Assembly: GCA_003971905.1 (NCBI GenBank)
Contig: RSEE01000124.1
Span: forward strand, 62,001-126,000
Length of the DNA: 64,000 bases
Direction: 5' to 3'
Source: Moniliella sp. 'wahieum'
Taxonomy: Eukaryota > Basidiomycota > Moniliellomycetes > Moniliellales > Moniliellaceae
A program made the translations under genes and the position numbers. Position 1 is the stretch's first letter. Every line of letters begins with the position of its first letter. The notes under the pieces are model-generated. The model searched no databases, was not told the DNA's origin, and worked only from the letters and a program-made list of their open reading frames with translations. This document shows positions 33,477-43,701 of the stretch, one piece after another.

Positions 33477-36400
33477 GGCGGAGGAAGGTACGTTGGATAG
33501 ACGCTGGTCGGTGGTGGAGTTGGTGATGGGTCAGGTCAGTGCGCCATTGATCATCCTCAGCCTGGCCCCTGCGCGAGCCTGCGCCCCACTAGTGGCTGGC
33601 GCAGCGATTGGGGCGCGCGGGGCAAGAAGACAACAACCCTATCGCCCCTAACCCCGTGGGGCACGAGAGGGTCATCCGGTCATCGATAATCGTAACTGTG
33701 GTAACCCGTCGTCATCGACACCGATCAAGTCATCCGTCAGCCTGATTGGCCTGATCGGGCAGACCGTCCGGCCCGCATCGCCTCCACCTCCTACCCACGG
33801 CGCCCGGAGGCATGCTTACGGGCGAAGCTGCGCGGCGCGGCCGCTCCTTTGCTCTCGTCACCCTCGGATTGCCCCCCCCCCCAGTCTCCTACGCGCAACC
33901 CCAGCCCAGGACGTGCCTGTCGTCAGTCCCTCTTCGTACTTGGCCCGTGGTCTACACCGACCACTGCATCGACCATGCCGACTAGGAGCTTGAATCCTTT
34001 CTCTTTGGCGATGACGTGCCCCTCTCTTCCCTCTCGAGCCCCCATCGCTGCGTGCTCACCCCAAGGGCACGACCTACCGCCTGCCACCGCCACTCCTCTC
34101 TCTTACGTCGACGACGCAATGAGACGGGGCCCCATAAGCGTGCCGCCCCTCTCCAGCCCCGGTCGTGTCGCTATCACTTCGTATTACGACCCGCGGGAAG
34201 ATGGCTTGGACTGCTTCCTTGGGTAGTATCGACATGGGTACGTCTTTGGTTTCTTTTTTTGCGCAGCATGGCCTTCGTTTTGGTCTGTTGGTATGGTGCC
34301 TCTGGCCATGGGGACGGCTAACGTGGTCGCTTGGGCGGAACATACTGGCTTCACCGACTCATTCGCTTGTGCGAGATTGAGATCTTGCGACCAATCGGAT
34401 TTGGTGGCTGTGCCAGTCATCTCCTTGCTCTTTAGGTTCTCCCTACTCGTCTTGAGGTCTCGTCTGGTTTGTTGCCCTCTCCATCCTGTTGTTCGTCGCC
34501 GTTCTGCGCTCTGCGCTCCATACCGTTTGGTGCTTGATGAACTGGATGGACTTGATGGAGCGTACGCTCTATGCGTTCTCCCCCCTAAATGGGGTTTTGC
34601 CCGTGCGCATTTTTGCACCCTTGTATACTTTGCCCAGCCCTTCGTTGCAATAGTGAAGGTTGAAGGTGGATCGCTCGTTCCTGCCGTGTAACCACATCAT
34701 GGGACGTGGGTCCATGGGCCATGGGACCCTGAACACGTTCGTACGGAGCCCCTCTTGGTTCCTGTGCTGCCTTGTACCCTCTGCGTCACCAAGTAAATGG
34801 CACAGACAACCCTCTCTCCCGCTCTTGGGACTCAGGCTAGAAACGAGTGGGTGTGTGCTGGCCAATATGGTCTCGGCATACTTCTTGGCGTTTCCTCACT
34901 TGAAGCTTGAAGCGTGAAGCTAGCTCTTGTTGGCAAGATCTGGATCCACTTGGAAGAGCTTAATCATTCTAGCTTTTGAAGCTTGGTGGATCCGATTGAT
35001 GATCCTCCGTTCTCCGTGGCAAGATCTTCGCCTGCCCATCGGGAGATGGTCTGCATTCGTCTAGAGTTGGCCGGGCCACGCGATATCCTGATTGAATAGT
35101 GATTCGCCAGGCCCCGCAAGATCCCAAAAGGTTCCAGAAGATCCCAGATCGCGGGAGCGAAACTGACTCGGCGCGCGGGTCACCGGCCACCCACTTTATG
35201 GTGGCATCATGCATCATGCATCATGCAACAGACATCATATGGCCTGCCCCCACGGGGAAAGAGAACGCAGATCCAGATGACAAACCGACCCACGTGCTAG
35301 CAGCGGTGAACTTCGCCCGATGTCTCGCCGTCCCTGCCGTCTCAGATCTCACGTTTCGTCCCTATAGTCCCTAGTCCTTCCCTAGTTTCTAGTCAGATTA
35401 CTTGAAGCTTGAAGCTTGACTGGAGCAGACCCGGGTTGCCGGAGGCTCTCCTTAACCTTACTCTGAGCCGACAGAGCCACAACCAATTACCGCACCCATC
35501 GATATACTCTTCCTACACACGCGCATCATTAACGAATCATTGCGTCATACCAGCACGCTGCAGGTTACGCCGATGAGCGATGGGAATCATCGATCATCGA
35601 TCATCTTAATCATCGATCTGTCAACTTCCCAAGATCTCATATCTCAACGTTCCACGTCACGCGTCAACGTCACAGTCTACTGGCCTGACCAGCTGACCAG
35701 GAGCTGTTTGTTTTCCTCTCGTGCAAAGGATGTTAGCAACATGCGTCACGAACACCATCTTCTGAGACACACTGACACCGACCGGCTCAGCGCTGACGCG
35801 CTGACGCAGACTCTGGTACCCCAGAGTACCCCACGAATCACGTTCTTGGCAACCATTTCGCCGGGCAGATATTATCTCAGATCTCCGCGCTCTTAATTCC
35901 TTACTCTCATTCGAAGTATTTAGCTCAACGCGCTCACCGTCGGTACTCAGTGCCTGTACCATGTACCAATTCGACTTTTTCCGAGCTGGTCTAACGCGGG
36001 CGGCCATCGACGCGCGACGGTAGAGGCCACTGGGATTGCCCTCAATTGATTGAACATTGACTCCGGTGCCGGTAGGATAGCGATCCGTCGGTCTCTTTGA
36101 GAGAATATAGGTCGATCATCGATCAGATAACTACAAGTAGCTGATGCTGTACGACAAAAGTGCTCGATCGTGCGTGCTCCAGGTCGGATAGTTGAGCACC
36201 TGAATCCTTTGGGGACAGTAGATGCAACGACTCAGTCTGAGTACTCAGGGTCGGGATCACTTGTTTGGGCGCGTCATGCAATGCCGCTTGCGCGTCGAGG
36301 GGAACCAGAAAGACGTGTGAAAATGGCTGATATGTGACAGTGACGCGTGTCATGTCCCCATGTCACCCGAGCAAACGCAATGTGGACCAGCTAGCAGGGC

Positions 36401-37564
36401 TAGCTACCAAGTAGCAAACACGGCATCTATTGCATGTCACATGTCACATGTCATGTTCACACCGTGTTAGTAGTGACGTCGATTTGATATTGGATCTGAG
36501 GATCTGAAGTGGAGCTGGAGAGCTCCGCCTGAGCTTCGTGGCGGGTGACTTGAAGCATGAGCGCATGGGCAGCTGGGCGAGGGGCGCACTGGAGATTGCG
36601 GAGGTTGCGATAAGATCCAAAATCCCCGAGCTGAAGCTGCTGAAGCTGCTGAGCGCCGAAGCTTCGCTTGAAGCTTGAAGAAAATGAGCTCAGATCGAGG
36701 GAGAATGGGACGATTCGAACAGCTAGTAACTAGGAATCGATGATCACTTCGACCCCTAGTCACTTGAAGCTCTGAAGCGCTGAAGCGCTGAAGATTGATC
36801 GATGATCGATGATCCCGATAGACGAATGATGCGTGAGGGTGCCGCATGGCTGATCGATGGCCAGCAAAGCGTCGCGTGATAGGCGGCAAGCGAAGCGTGA
36901 TGTGTGCAGGCGTGCGGCATTCTGGTACTGGCGCCGTGCGGGGCGTGGTTTCTTACCCCGCACGCCGTCTCAACCGCAGTTGTCCCGCCGCACGGGGCCA
37001 GTCTGCTGCGCTGCCCCACGACTCCCAACTGGACCAACTTCGGTGGGATGCGGTAACCCCGCCCTCGCCTCGTCGCTTCCTCCCTCGGCATCATCCACAT
37101 CATCCATCGCCCTCGCCTGGGTCTTGCTATCGGCTTGTTCTCCTTCCCCCTCCCACCCTCCAACCCTCCCGCCACCACCACTTTCGTGCTTTGGCCCACA
37201 CCAGTGCAACACCCGTGCACTGTTCAGCTCCCCCAACCATCAGTATTACCTATCGGGCGCATCCTCTTCTTCAGCCGCGGTTGGATCCTCCGTGCCTCCC
37301 ACCGCGCAACTGGGCTTTCCAACTACTGTGCCTGTTGTGTCCCCTCTTCCAAGGTATGTCCCGTCCCTCCCCCCCGTTCTCTCCCCGTGTGGGCGGGTTG
37401 CGGGTCGACGTCACACTGCTGACCGCATAACCAATCCTCAGCCTCATACCCACAACACACGCGGCAATCTCGTTTTCTCCCCTCTTCTGACCTGCCTCGT
37501 GCGACGCTGTATTTTTCCCCGCCATCTTTTCCCCCTCATCGCCGTACCAGTTTTGTACCTCGCC
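33477..37564. other. Long gene-poor interval with dispersed short repeats
   Basis: About 4 kb. A coding-like patch at roughly 33840-34230 (plus strand, fragments such as ELESFLFGDDVPLSSLSS) may be a short serine-rich gene or relic, but no frame holds. The rest has repeats only: TTGAAGCTTGAAGC copies at 34904-34922, 35400-35418 and 36660-36682; GCATCAT repeats at 35205-35230; ATCATCGATC repeats at 35586-35612 and 36793-36815; GCGCTGAA repeats at 36774-36795. The last 700 bases look like a pyrimidine-rich leader with possible introns for the hypothetical gene at 37565. Confidence 0.4.
35205..35230. repeat. GCATCAT tandem repeat
   Basis: Three copies of GCATCAT followed by GCAAC. Similar GCATCATC runs occur at 15140-15170. 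Confidence 0.7.
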
Positions 37565-38084
37565 ATGTCCACAGATCTGGACGATCTCATTTCCTCCTTC
37601 AAGCAGGTTCATGCCGGTGGCCGTGGACAAGATTTGCGCCTAATGCGGGAATCGTTGTTCAATTCCTTATCCAGCCATGCCTTGGGCCCCGCTAGCCATC
37701 CAGATCCGAGCGCACTGGGGCTGTCCAGCTCCGGTTTGCACGGAGGAATGGGAAGAATAGCCTGCCCGCCTCCTTGTCCCGCTCTGCATCCCAACAACAG
37801 CCTCCTCCTCCCTCCACACCGCTCTCGGGACAGGTACAAGCACCTCCCTTGGACTCCTATCCGGGAACGACCGTAGCACCTTGTACCCTGTCGGGATACA
37901 GCGTCATCGCGTTCTTGAGAGAAGCGAGAGGGAAGCGGGACGGGTGTATGGCTCTGCGTCGCGCTGCACCTCTGCTCCTGCCTTCGCCTCTGCCTCTGCC
38001 TCTACCCCGATTTTGCTGTGGCTAGACCTGTCTCGGCATGAAAGAGGATGGCCAGTGTCCGATCCTGTTCACGCATGGTCCTGA
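37565..38084 (+). CDS. Hypothetical protein
   Basis: I do not recognise this gene. ATG 37565 sits in a good context (CGCCATGTCC) and opens MSTDLDDLISSFKQVHAGGR, then RLMRESLFNSLSSHAL, a plausible amphipathic N-terminus. After a frame change near 37750 it becomes low-complexity Ser/Gln/Pro (SLSRSASQQQPPPPST) and then SASRCTSAPAFASASASTP. The end is not certain: one frame stops at 38023, another at 38082. It could be a regulatory protein with a disordered tail, but no domain supports a function. Confidence 0.4.
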
Positions 38085-38600
38085 TCCTGACGGAGACATT
38101 CTTCTTCCCTTCTGCCCACGGGAGGGGGCTTCGCTTTGCCTGTTTTTTGGAGTTGGGGATACGTTGATCTTCCTGCGTATCTCTCCATCGTCCGCCTCCC
38201 TTCGTCCCGATCATATCCTAGTAGCTATACGTTTACCCCTGCCCCCCCCTTTTCCGCCACTTTTGGCATCCACATCAACCCCCACGTCCCATACTCTACA
38301 TGAATGCTTGACACATTGTTTACACGAGGACATGGCGTGCACGGGAAGCGTGTGGTGGAGATGCAAGTGGAGTGGAGGCAGAATTGAGGATGGGGAGGTT
38401 TGAGGTCTGATGGCCTGATAGGCGGGTTGTAGATCCGTTGGATGGCGCACCCACACTCTGTTGTCAGTATTAGTTCTTACATGCATCACCCCAACAGATC
38501 TAATCGAGCGATAATCGATAACCGGTGGAGTGGGCCAAGTCACCGATCCCTATCATCACCCACCACGCGCTATGCACCATGCGTCGTGGCCTCGCGGGGT

Positions 38601-38630
38601 CACGTGCTCCCCACGTGCGCGCCCCACGTG
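38601..38630. promoter_or_regulatory. Cluster of three CACGTG boxes
   Basis: CACGTG at 38601, 38612 and 38625 within 30 bases. CACGTG is the binding core of fungal bHLH regulators such as the Cbf1 and Pho4 families. Spacing is about one helical turn. Function is inferred. Confidence 0.6.
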
Positions 38631-38718
38631 AAAGCACGCGACACTGGCGTGCTGCGGAGCGAACGGACGGGAAATGGTGGGAAAGGGTAGGAAAGGGCAG
38701 GAAAGCAGAGCGCCGCAT

Positions 38719-38726
38719 TGACGTCA
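38719..38726. promoter_or_regulatory. TGACGTCA (CRE/ATF-type) site
   Basis: A perfect 8-base palindrome, the canonical site for CREB/ATF bZIP factors. It lies 450 bases before the carrier gene and 90 bases after the CACGTG cluster. Single sites can arise by chance. Confidence 0.4.
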
Positions 38727-39174
38727 TGCGCGTCATCATGACTCGGTCCCATCGTAGGGGGGTGGCGAATGGTGGGTACAGGCGTCTGTCTGCTGCTGGG
38801 ACGGCAGAAGTATCTGCGAGTGTCGGCAGATTGTGTTGGTTCAAGATGAACTTGACTTGAAGATTGAACGTTTCAACCGTTCATTCAACGCGGACCGGCT
38901 GAGCGGCGGACCGGCGGACCGGCAGTCCGGGCCGGGGCGAAGCCGAGTGCCCAGGTTTCATCCTCCGGCAAGCGGAAGCACGGCACCGCAGCTGGATTGA
39001 ACATTCAGATCCCACCTGCTCCCTTTCATAGTGTCTCTGGTCAAACTCGCGACCGCTGAGTTCGCCGCCCAGCAACTCACTGTGGCTGCCTGCGTCCCTC
39101 CATCTCGTTCCTCCCGACCGGCCACCGCAGCCCCCCACCCCCACCCCACCACTGCCGCTGCCCTCGCCGTACCC

Positions 39175-40314
39175 ATGTCCAGCGAAGATCCCTGACCCCC
39201 TTCGAGAATGCGCTGGCCGGCGCCCTCGGCGGTGTCTTTTCCAATGCCACCACCTACCCCCTTGACACGGTCAAGACCCGCCTCCAGGCTGGCTCTCGCT
39301 CCGAAAATGGGGAAGCAACCCACGATTCCACCCTAGGCACCGACCCAGGTCTATTCAAGGGCGTCTTTCTCCTCGCCCGCGGCGAAGGGGTCAAAGCGCT
39401 GTACAAGGGCTTCGGTGCCAACATGGCCAACGCCTTCCTCACTCGTATGTCCCCTACCTTTCCCACCTTGCTCTTGCCCACCGCATATCACGTCATTCAT
39501 CCTCCTTCCTTCTCGCCGCCTTGGCTAACATGCCCCCCACCACCTCCTCAGAGTTTGCCTACTTTTACGCCTACGCCAATGTGCGTCGCGTCTACTTCCG
39601 CCTCATTCTCCGCATCCCGCGGAGGAAACCAAGCGCCCCGTCCTCTCCACCGCCATGGAGCTGATCCTGGGCGCCCTGGCCGCTGCCATTCCCAACTCTT
39701 CACTATCCCCGTAGGGTGATTGCAACGCGCGGCAACAACTGGGTGCCAAACCTTCGCCCAACTCTCCTCGGATTCCCGCTGGCACCATGAACCTGCCTCT
39801 TCCTCCCCCTCGGGCGGCCACGTTGCGCCTCAAGAAACTGTGGCTCGAACTGCTGCATGACGAAGAGTCCATCGCAGTGTCACGCGCGACATTTACCACG
39901 AAGATGGCATCGGGCTTCTGGCGCGGCCTCAAGCCGTCGTTGGTCTTGTGCGCCAACCCAGCAATCACATATGGCGTGTTTGCCCGGATCAAGAATGTGG
40001 TCATGGCCGCCTCGGGTGATTCGAGAATGACACCGGGCCAGTCGTTTTTGGTCGGGGCCCTGTCCAAGTCCCTTGCCACCATCATCACCTTCCCTACATC
40101 CTCGCCAAGATCCGATTGCAAGCAGTAACACCAGTTCACATCGGCTTGCGCATGCTGCTGTACATTGCCAAGACAACGGGCTGCGCGGTTGGTACCAGGG
40201 CATGCAGGCCCAAATCACCAAGGCTGTCATCCCCAGGCACTCTTGTTCTGGGCGCGCGAGTACCTCGAGATTTGGACCCGAGCCCTACTGGCCATTGCGG
40301 GCGCGAAGAAGTGA
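39175..40314 (+). CDS. Peroxisomal member of the mitochondrial carrier family (PMP47/ANT1 type)
   Basis: A six-helix carrier resembling peroxisomal adenine-nucleotide/CoA carriers. ATG 39175 opens MSSEDP; after a frame change the protein reads LTPFENALAGALGGVFSNAT and YPLDTVKTRLQ, the first carrier signature. Then come GEGVKALYKGFGANMANAFLT, an intron at about 39448-39551 and EFAYFYAYANVRRVY. The second repeat has GFWRGLKPSLVLCANPAITY, a block typical of PMP47-like carriers. The third has SKSLATIITFPYILAKIRLQ and WYQGMQAQITKAVIPRALLF. The stop is TGA at 40312-40314. Frame changes lie near 39193, 39640-39720, 40095 and 40180. Mitochondrial localisation is the alternative. Confidence 0.8.
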
Positions 40315-41051
40315 GGCAGGGCGGGGACCGGACCGGGGCGCAGTGGAGCTGGGATAAGGGGGCAGACGGACTTTTCTCGTGGTCGATTGCAGAAGAGGGA
40401 ATATCGAGCCTCGTTGCCACGTGTCATATTATATCTGCACGTCGAGCTGGTGGTTGTGGTTGTGGTTGTGTGTGGTGGTTGTGGTTGTGGTTGTGGTGTG
40501 GGTGCGATGTGGGGCTAGAATACCCTCGGCGTTCGTTGCATGCGGCCTGCTCTCGTCGAGCGAGGATGGTGAGCGGGAAGGATCACCAAGCAGACCTTCT
40601 ATGGGCTGGCACTTTTGATGACGACCGCTGCCGTTTCGTACGTTGATAAGCGCTAACCGACCCAACCCCCAGCCACACTGGGCTGCCCAGGTGCGTGAAT
40701 ATTTTCTTCAGTCCCATGGAATGGCACTCGATAATCGACCATCGACAGGCTGTCATATTGAATGCCCTAGTGACGTGACACACATCATGTGACATGTGAC
40801 ATGCATCACGCATCAGCGTTCCCTCCGTCCTCATCGGTGCAAACACCTAGTAGTGGCCAACCAATAACCCTATTTTCGCCATGGCATAAGAAAAGCAAAA
40901 TGCGGGAGCGTTGAACACTGGGCTGTAGCTACTGGGCCGCAGCATCAACCCTACTTTGCGTCCCACCCATCCTCTGATTGCGCTCCCAGCTTCCCCCCAA
41001 CCCCCAGCGGCCAGAGCTGTTTGCTTTCGACGTACGCCAACAACCGTCAAG
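40315..41051. promoter_or_regulatory. eL18 upstream region
   Basis: About 740 bases, including the GTGGTT microsatellite, a CATGTGACATGTGACATGCATC repeat at 40789-40810 and the eL18 promoter. No other gene is seen. Confidence 0.4.
40449..40501. repeat. GTGGTT microsatellite
   Basis: Two blocks of GGTTGT/GTGGTT repeats (about eight units) interrupted by GTGTGTGG, just downstream of the carrier gene. Confidence 0.8.
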
Positions 41052-41775
41052 ATGGTGAGTAGCACCGCTATGCTGTTGTGCCTCAGGTGGTGGGCGTGCT
41101 AGATGACGGGCACCGACATGGATGTACACCCATGTGCCCCTTCGACAGCACCGGCTGCCGCCAGAGAGAAGAGACTAGGGACAACGCGACTGACTGGGAT
41201 TGTTGTGCAGGGTGTGGACATTGCCAAGAAGCACGTCAAGAAGGGCAACCGCACGGCTCCCAAGTCGGAGGACCCCTACCTGCTCCTCTTGGTTAAGCTC
41301 TACCGTACCCCCCGCCCCGCTCGGGAGCAAGTTCAACAAGGCTATCCTCAAGCGCCTGTATGAGCAAGGTCAACCCCGCCGCCTGTGTCGCTCTCGCGTC
41401 TGATTTACTGACGCGCAATGCTGGCACCACCGGCGCGGACGCCAAGACGGTCGCCGTGGTGGGCACCATCACTGACGACAACCGTCTGCTCGAGGTCCCC
41501 CGGGTCTCGGTGGCCGCCCTGCGTTTCACCAAGACTGCCCGTGCCCGCATCCTGGCTTCGGCGGCGAAGCCCTCACCTTTGACCAGCTCGCCCTGCGCGC
41601 CCCCACGGGCAAGAACGTGGTGCTGATCCGCGGCCCTAAGAACGCGCGCGAGGCCGTCAAGCACTTTGGCATGGGCCCTCACTCTAACGCCAAGCCTTAT
41701 GTGCGTGGCAACGGCAAGTCGCGCAAGCGCGAGATGGCCCGTGGCCGCCGCAAGTCGCGCGGGTTCAAGGTGTAA
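41052..41775 (+). CDS. RPL18: 60S ribosomal protein eL18
   Basis: A large-subunit ribosomal protein. The ATG (41052-41054) is cut off at once by an intron, 41055-41210 (GTGAGT donor, TTGTGCAG acceptor), joining to [20 protein letters not shown]. This codon-1 intron is common in fungal ribosomal protein genes. Next come [49 protein letters not shown] and [20 protein letters not shown]. The ending is [20 protein letters not shown] and SRGFKV, TAA at 41773-41775. Frame changes near 41315 and 41565 disrupt otherwise near-perfect family sequence, so they are almost certainly sequence errors. Confidence 0.95.
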
Positions 41776-42559
41776 GCCAGCCCTGGAAACCGATTTCCAG
41801 TTGGCTCTCTTTGCCTTCTCCGCTCCTCTCCTCTCCGCTCCCCCTCCTCCCCTCTTCCATCCTTTTTCCTTCCCTCGCCGTTCCCCCCGAGTCGATGGCT
41901 CGCAAAATGTGCTTGGTGCACACACACGCTCTGTGCACCCGCTGGGTGCGCGCTGCCCCTGTTATGCTCCGGATGTATCCCGCCTCCCCTCTGCCTGTAT
42001 GAACGAGAGTGGCGTGCGGAGTGGTCTATGCAATATGCGCCTGGATGCTGGTGGGATGGGCTGGACTCGAGTAGTTAGTTGCCAGTGCAGCCAGTGAGGC
42101 CAGTGACTAGTGACTTGACTAGTGACTAGTGAGGCTTCCATTCCTGAGGCGCAAACCAAGTAGCGAATGAGATCAGGTGATCTGAGTAGTGCATTGTGGC
42201 TGCAGGGGCGGACGAGGATGTTGCACCGACCGAGACTCCGACCTGGGCAAAGCACACAGGCGCTGTGCGGGCGGGACGCACGGAGTTGGGCGGCAGGGCA
42301 GGGGGCAGGCGACAGGCGACAGGCGACAGCAGGCGACGGCAGGCAACGACAGGTGAGATGCATGACAGCGAAGCGCTAACATTTTGGTCCGCTGCGCCAC
42401 AGTGCGACGTCCTGCGCTCGCGCAGTTCACACTGCCCCCGCGCCCCCAGCTGCTGCAGCCGGGCGCGGCGGGGCATCCGACGGCTCCTGGGCTTGGTTGG
42501 CTTGCCACCACCGCCCCTTCCCCCACCACCATCACCGCCGTCACTCACTGCATCCAGCC
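41776..42559. other. Intergenic with short repeats
   Basis: About 780 bases. GCCAGTG and GACTAGTGA repeats at 42080-42131 and a GGCGACA array at 42305-42352 (four to six units) are the only structure seen. It includes the eL18 3' flank and the leader of the next gene. Confidence 0.4.
42305..42352. repeat. GGCGACA tandem array
   Basis: Imperfect tandem units of 7-9 bases (GGCGACA, GGCGACAGCA, GGCAACGACA) about 200 bases before the membrane protein start. Confidence 0.7.
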
Positions 42560-43701
42560 ATGCCGCAAGCACAATGGGTCCCGCTCAGTGCCTCCTCATT
42601 CGTCCCCCGCCACTGTCCAGCGCGGGCCGATGCCTCGTCCGCGCCGCGCCCTCGAACAACGCCCCTAGCACTCAACCCGGCCCCGAATCCACCGACAAAC
42701 CCAGCGACCAGCCACTTCCGCTACTCCCTCGACCCAGGAACCAACCTCCACCCCTCCGACGACTACTCCCGAACTACCGAACCCAGCAAGTCCCCGTCAC
42801 TTCGCCCTGACAGTCCCTCCACGTCCCCGTCTACATCACCTTCCATCACCGTCTACTCACCTTCCACGTCGCCGTCCACGTCGCATCTACCTCGCCGTCT
42901 GCCTCGCATCTACCTCACCTTCCCCATCGACTTCGCCTTCCACCTCGCCCTCATCTCTCTCCTGCATCGAAGAGCTCAGACAAAACCTCTGCCAGCCACT
43001 CTACTTCAGCCACTTCCGCTGGTACCACAGGCCTCTCTTCGTCTTCTTCTCTTCCTCTTCCTCTCCCACCATTTCTCCGGCGCCTCTAGCCACAGTGGTG
43101 GGACGAACTGGGGTACGTATTTCTTCATCGTTTATTTTCTTCCTGCGGGCAGGACACTGATCATCTGCTTAGGCGCTATCATTTGGTGTCGCGGAGGGGC
43201 CGCTGCACTGCCTTCTCGCTTTTGCCATTATCATTCCGCTCCGGCGGCGCAAGAGGAGGCAAGAACAGGTAGATTGGCTCATTATGCAAAGAAAGAACGC
43301 TTTCCTTCGGATACCGATGTGGTCCTGGACGATCCCCTGCCAGCCTAAGGACTTTGATGACGACTTTGATGCCAACCCGTACGCACACCCCCTGACGGCG
43401 GACAAACGTATGCGGCAGGTACCCAGTACTACGATCATTCTATTCCGTACGGCCTCTGTGGGCGAGTATCCCACCACGCACCCAGAGGAGTACTACAGCT
43501 CCATGTTTGACCAGCCGGGGCAAGCCTACGCGGATCCTTCAAGGACCATGTCGAGTCCCAGGGTACGACATGTACCCCTACCCTGCGTCCAATGTCAGTG
43601 GCCAAGCTGCACCGGCCCCGACTGCGGGCGAATCATTGCCTCCTCCGACCCATTCTACCGGCCCGGCTCACGAACCTAACCCCTACGTCGGTCTGGCCTA
43701 G
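42560..43701 (+). CDS. Single-pass membrane protein with Ser/Thr/Pro-rich ectodomain
   Basis: I do not know an exact family. ATG 42560 opens MPQAQWVPLSASSF. A Ser/Thr/Pro-rich region with SPSTSP repeats (42800-42930), likely O-glycosylated, runs to about 43050. After an intron near 43113-43151 and frame changes, a hydrophobic segment with GVAEGPLHCLLAFAIIIP is followed at once by the basic stop-transfer stretch LRRRKRRQEQ. The cytoplasmic tail has DFDDDFDANPYAHPLTADKR, EYPTTHPEEYYSSMFDQPG and the ending PAHEPNPYVGLA, TAG at 43699-43701. The layout resembles fungal wall-stress sensors of the Mid2/Wsc kind without their Cys domain. No clear signal peptide is readable. Confidence 0.55.

Larger units (their letters stand above)
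38085..39174. promoter_or_regulatory. Gene-free interval upstream of the peroxisomal carrier
   Basis: About 1.1 kb. It holds three CACGTG boxes (38601-38630), a TGACGTCA box (38719-38726), and a dense TTGAA/TTCAA cluster at 38855-38890 (TTGAAGATTGAACGTTTC followed by CATTCAACG) with TTGAACATTCAGA near 38997. A CGGACCGGC repeat lies at 38890-38930. No gene is seen. Confidence 0.45.

Noticed and set aside
32691..33500. Long open frame antisense to the TPI paralogue
   Set aside because: It mirrors the codon pattern of a clearly conserved gene on the other strand and has no motif of its own.
36690..36725. TTCGAATC box resembling a tRNA T-loop (minus strand)
   Set aside because: Flanking bases do not pair as a T-stem, and no D-arm or anticodon arm is present at the right distance.
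36857..37876. Long plus-strand open frame before and across the hypothetical gene
   Set aside because: It is Pro/Ser/His-rich low complexity, has intron-like signals, and only the part from 37565 looks like a protein start.
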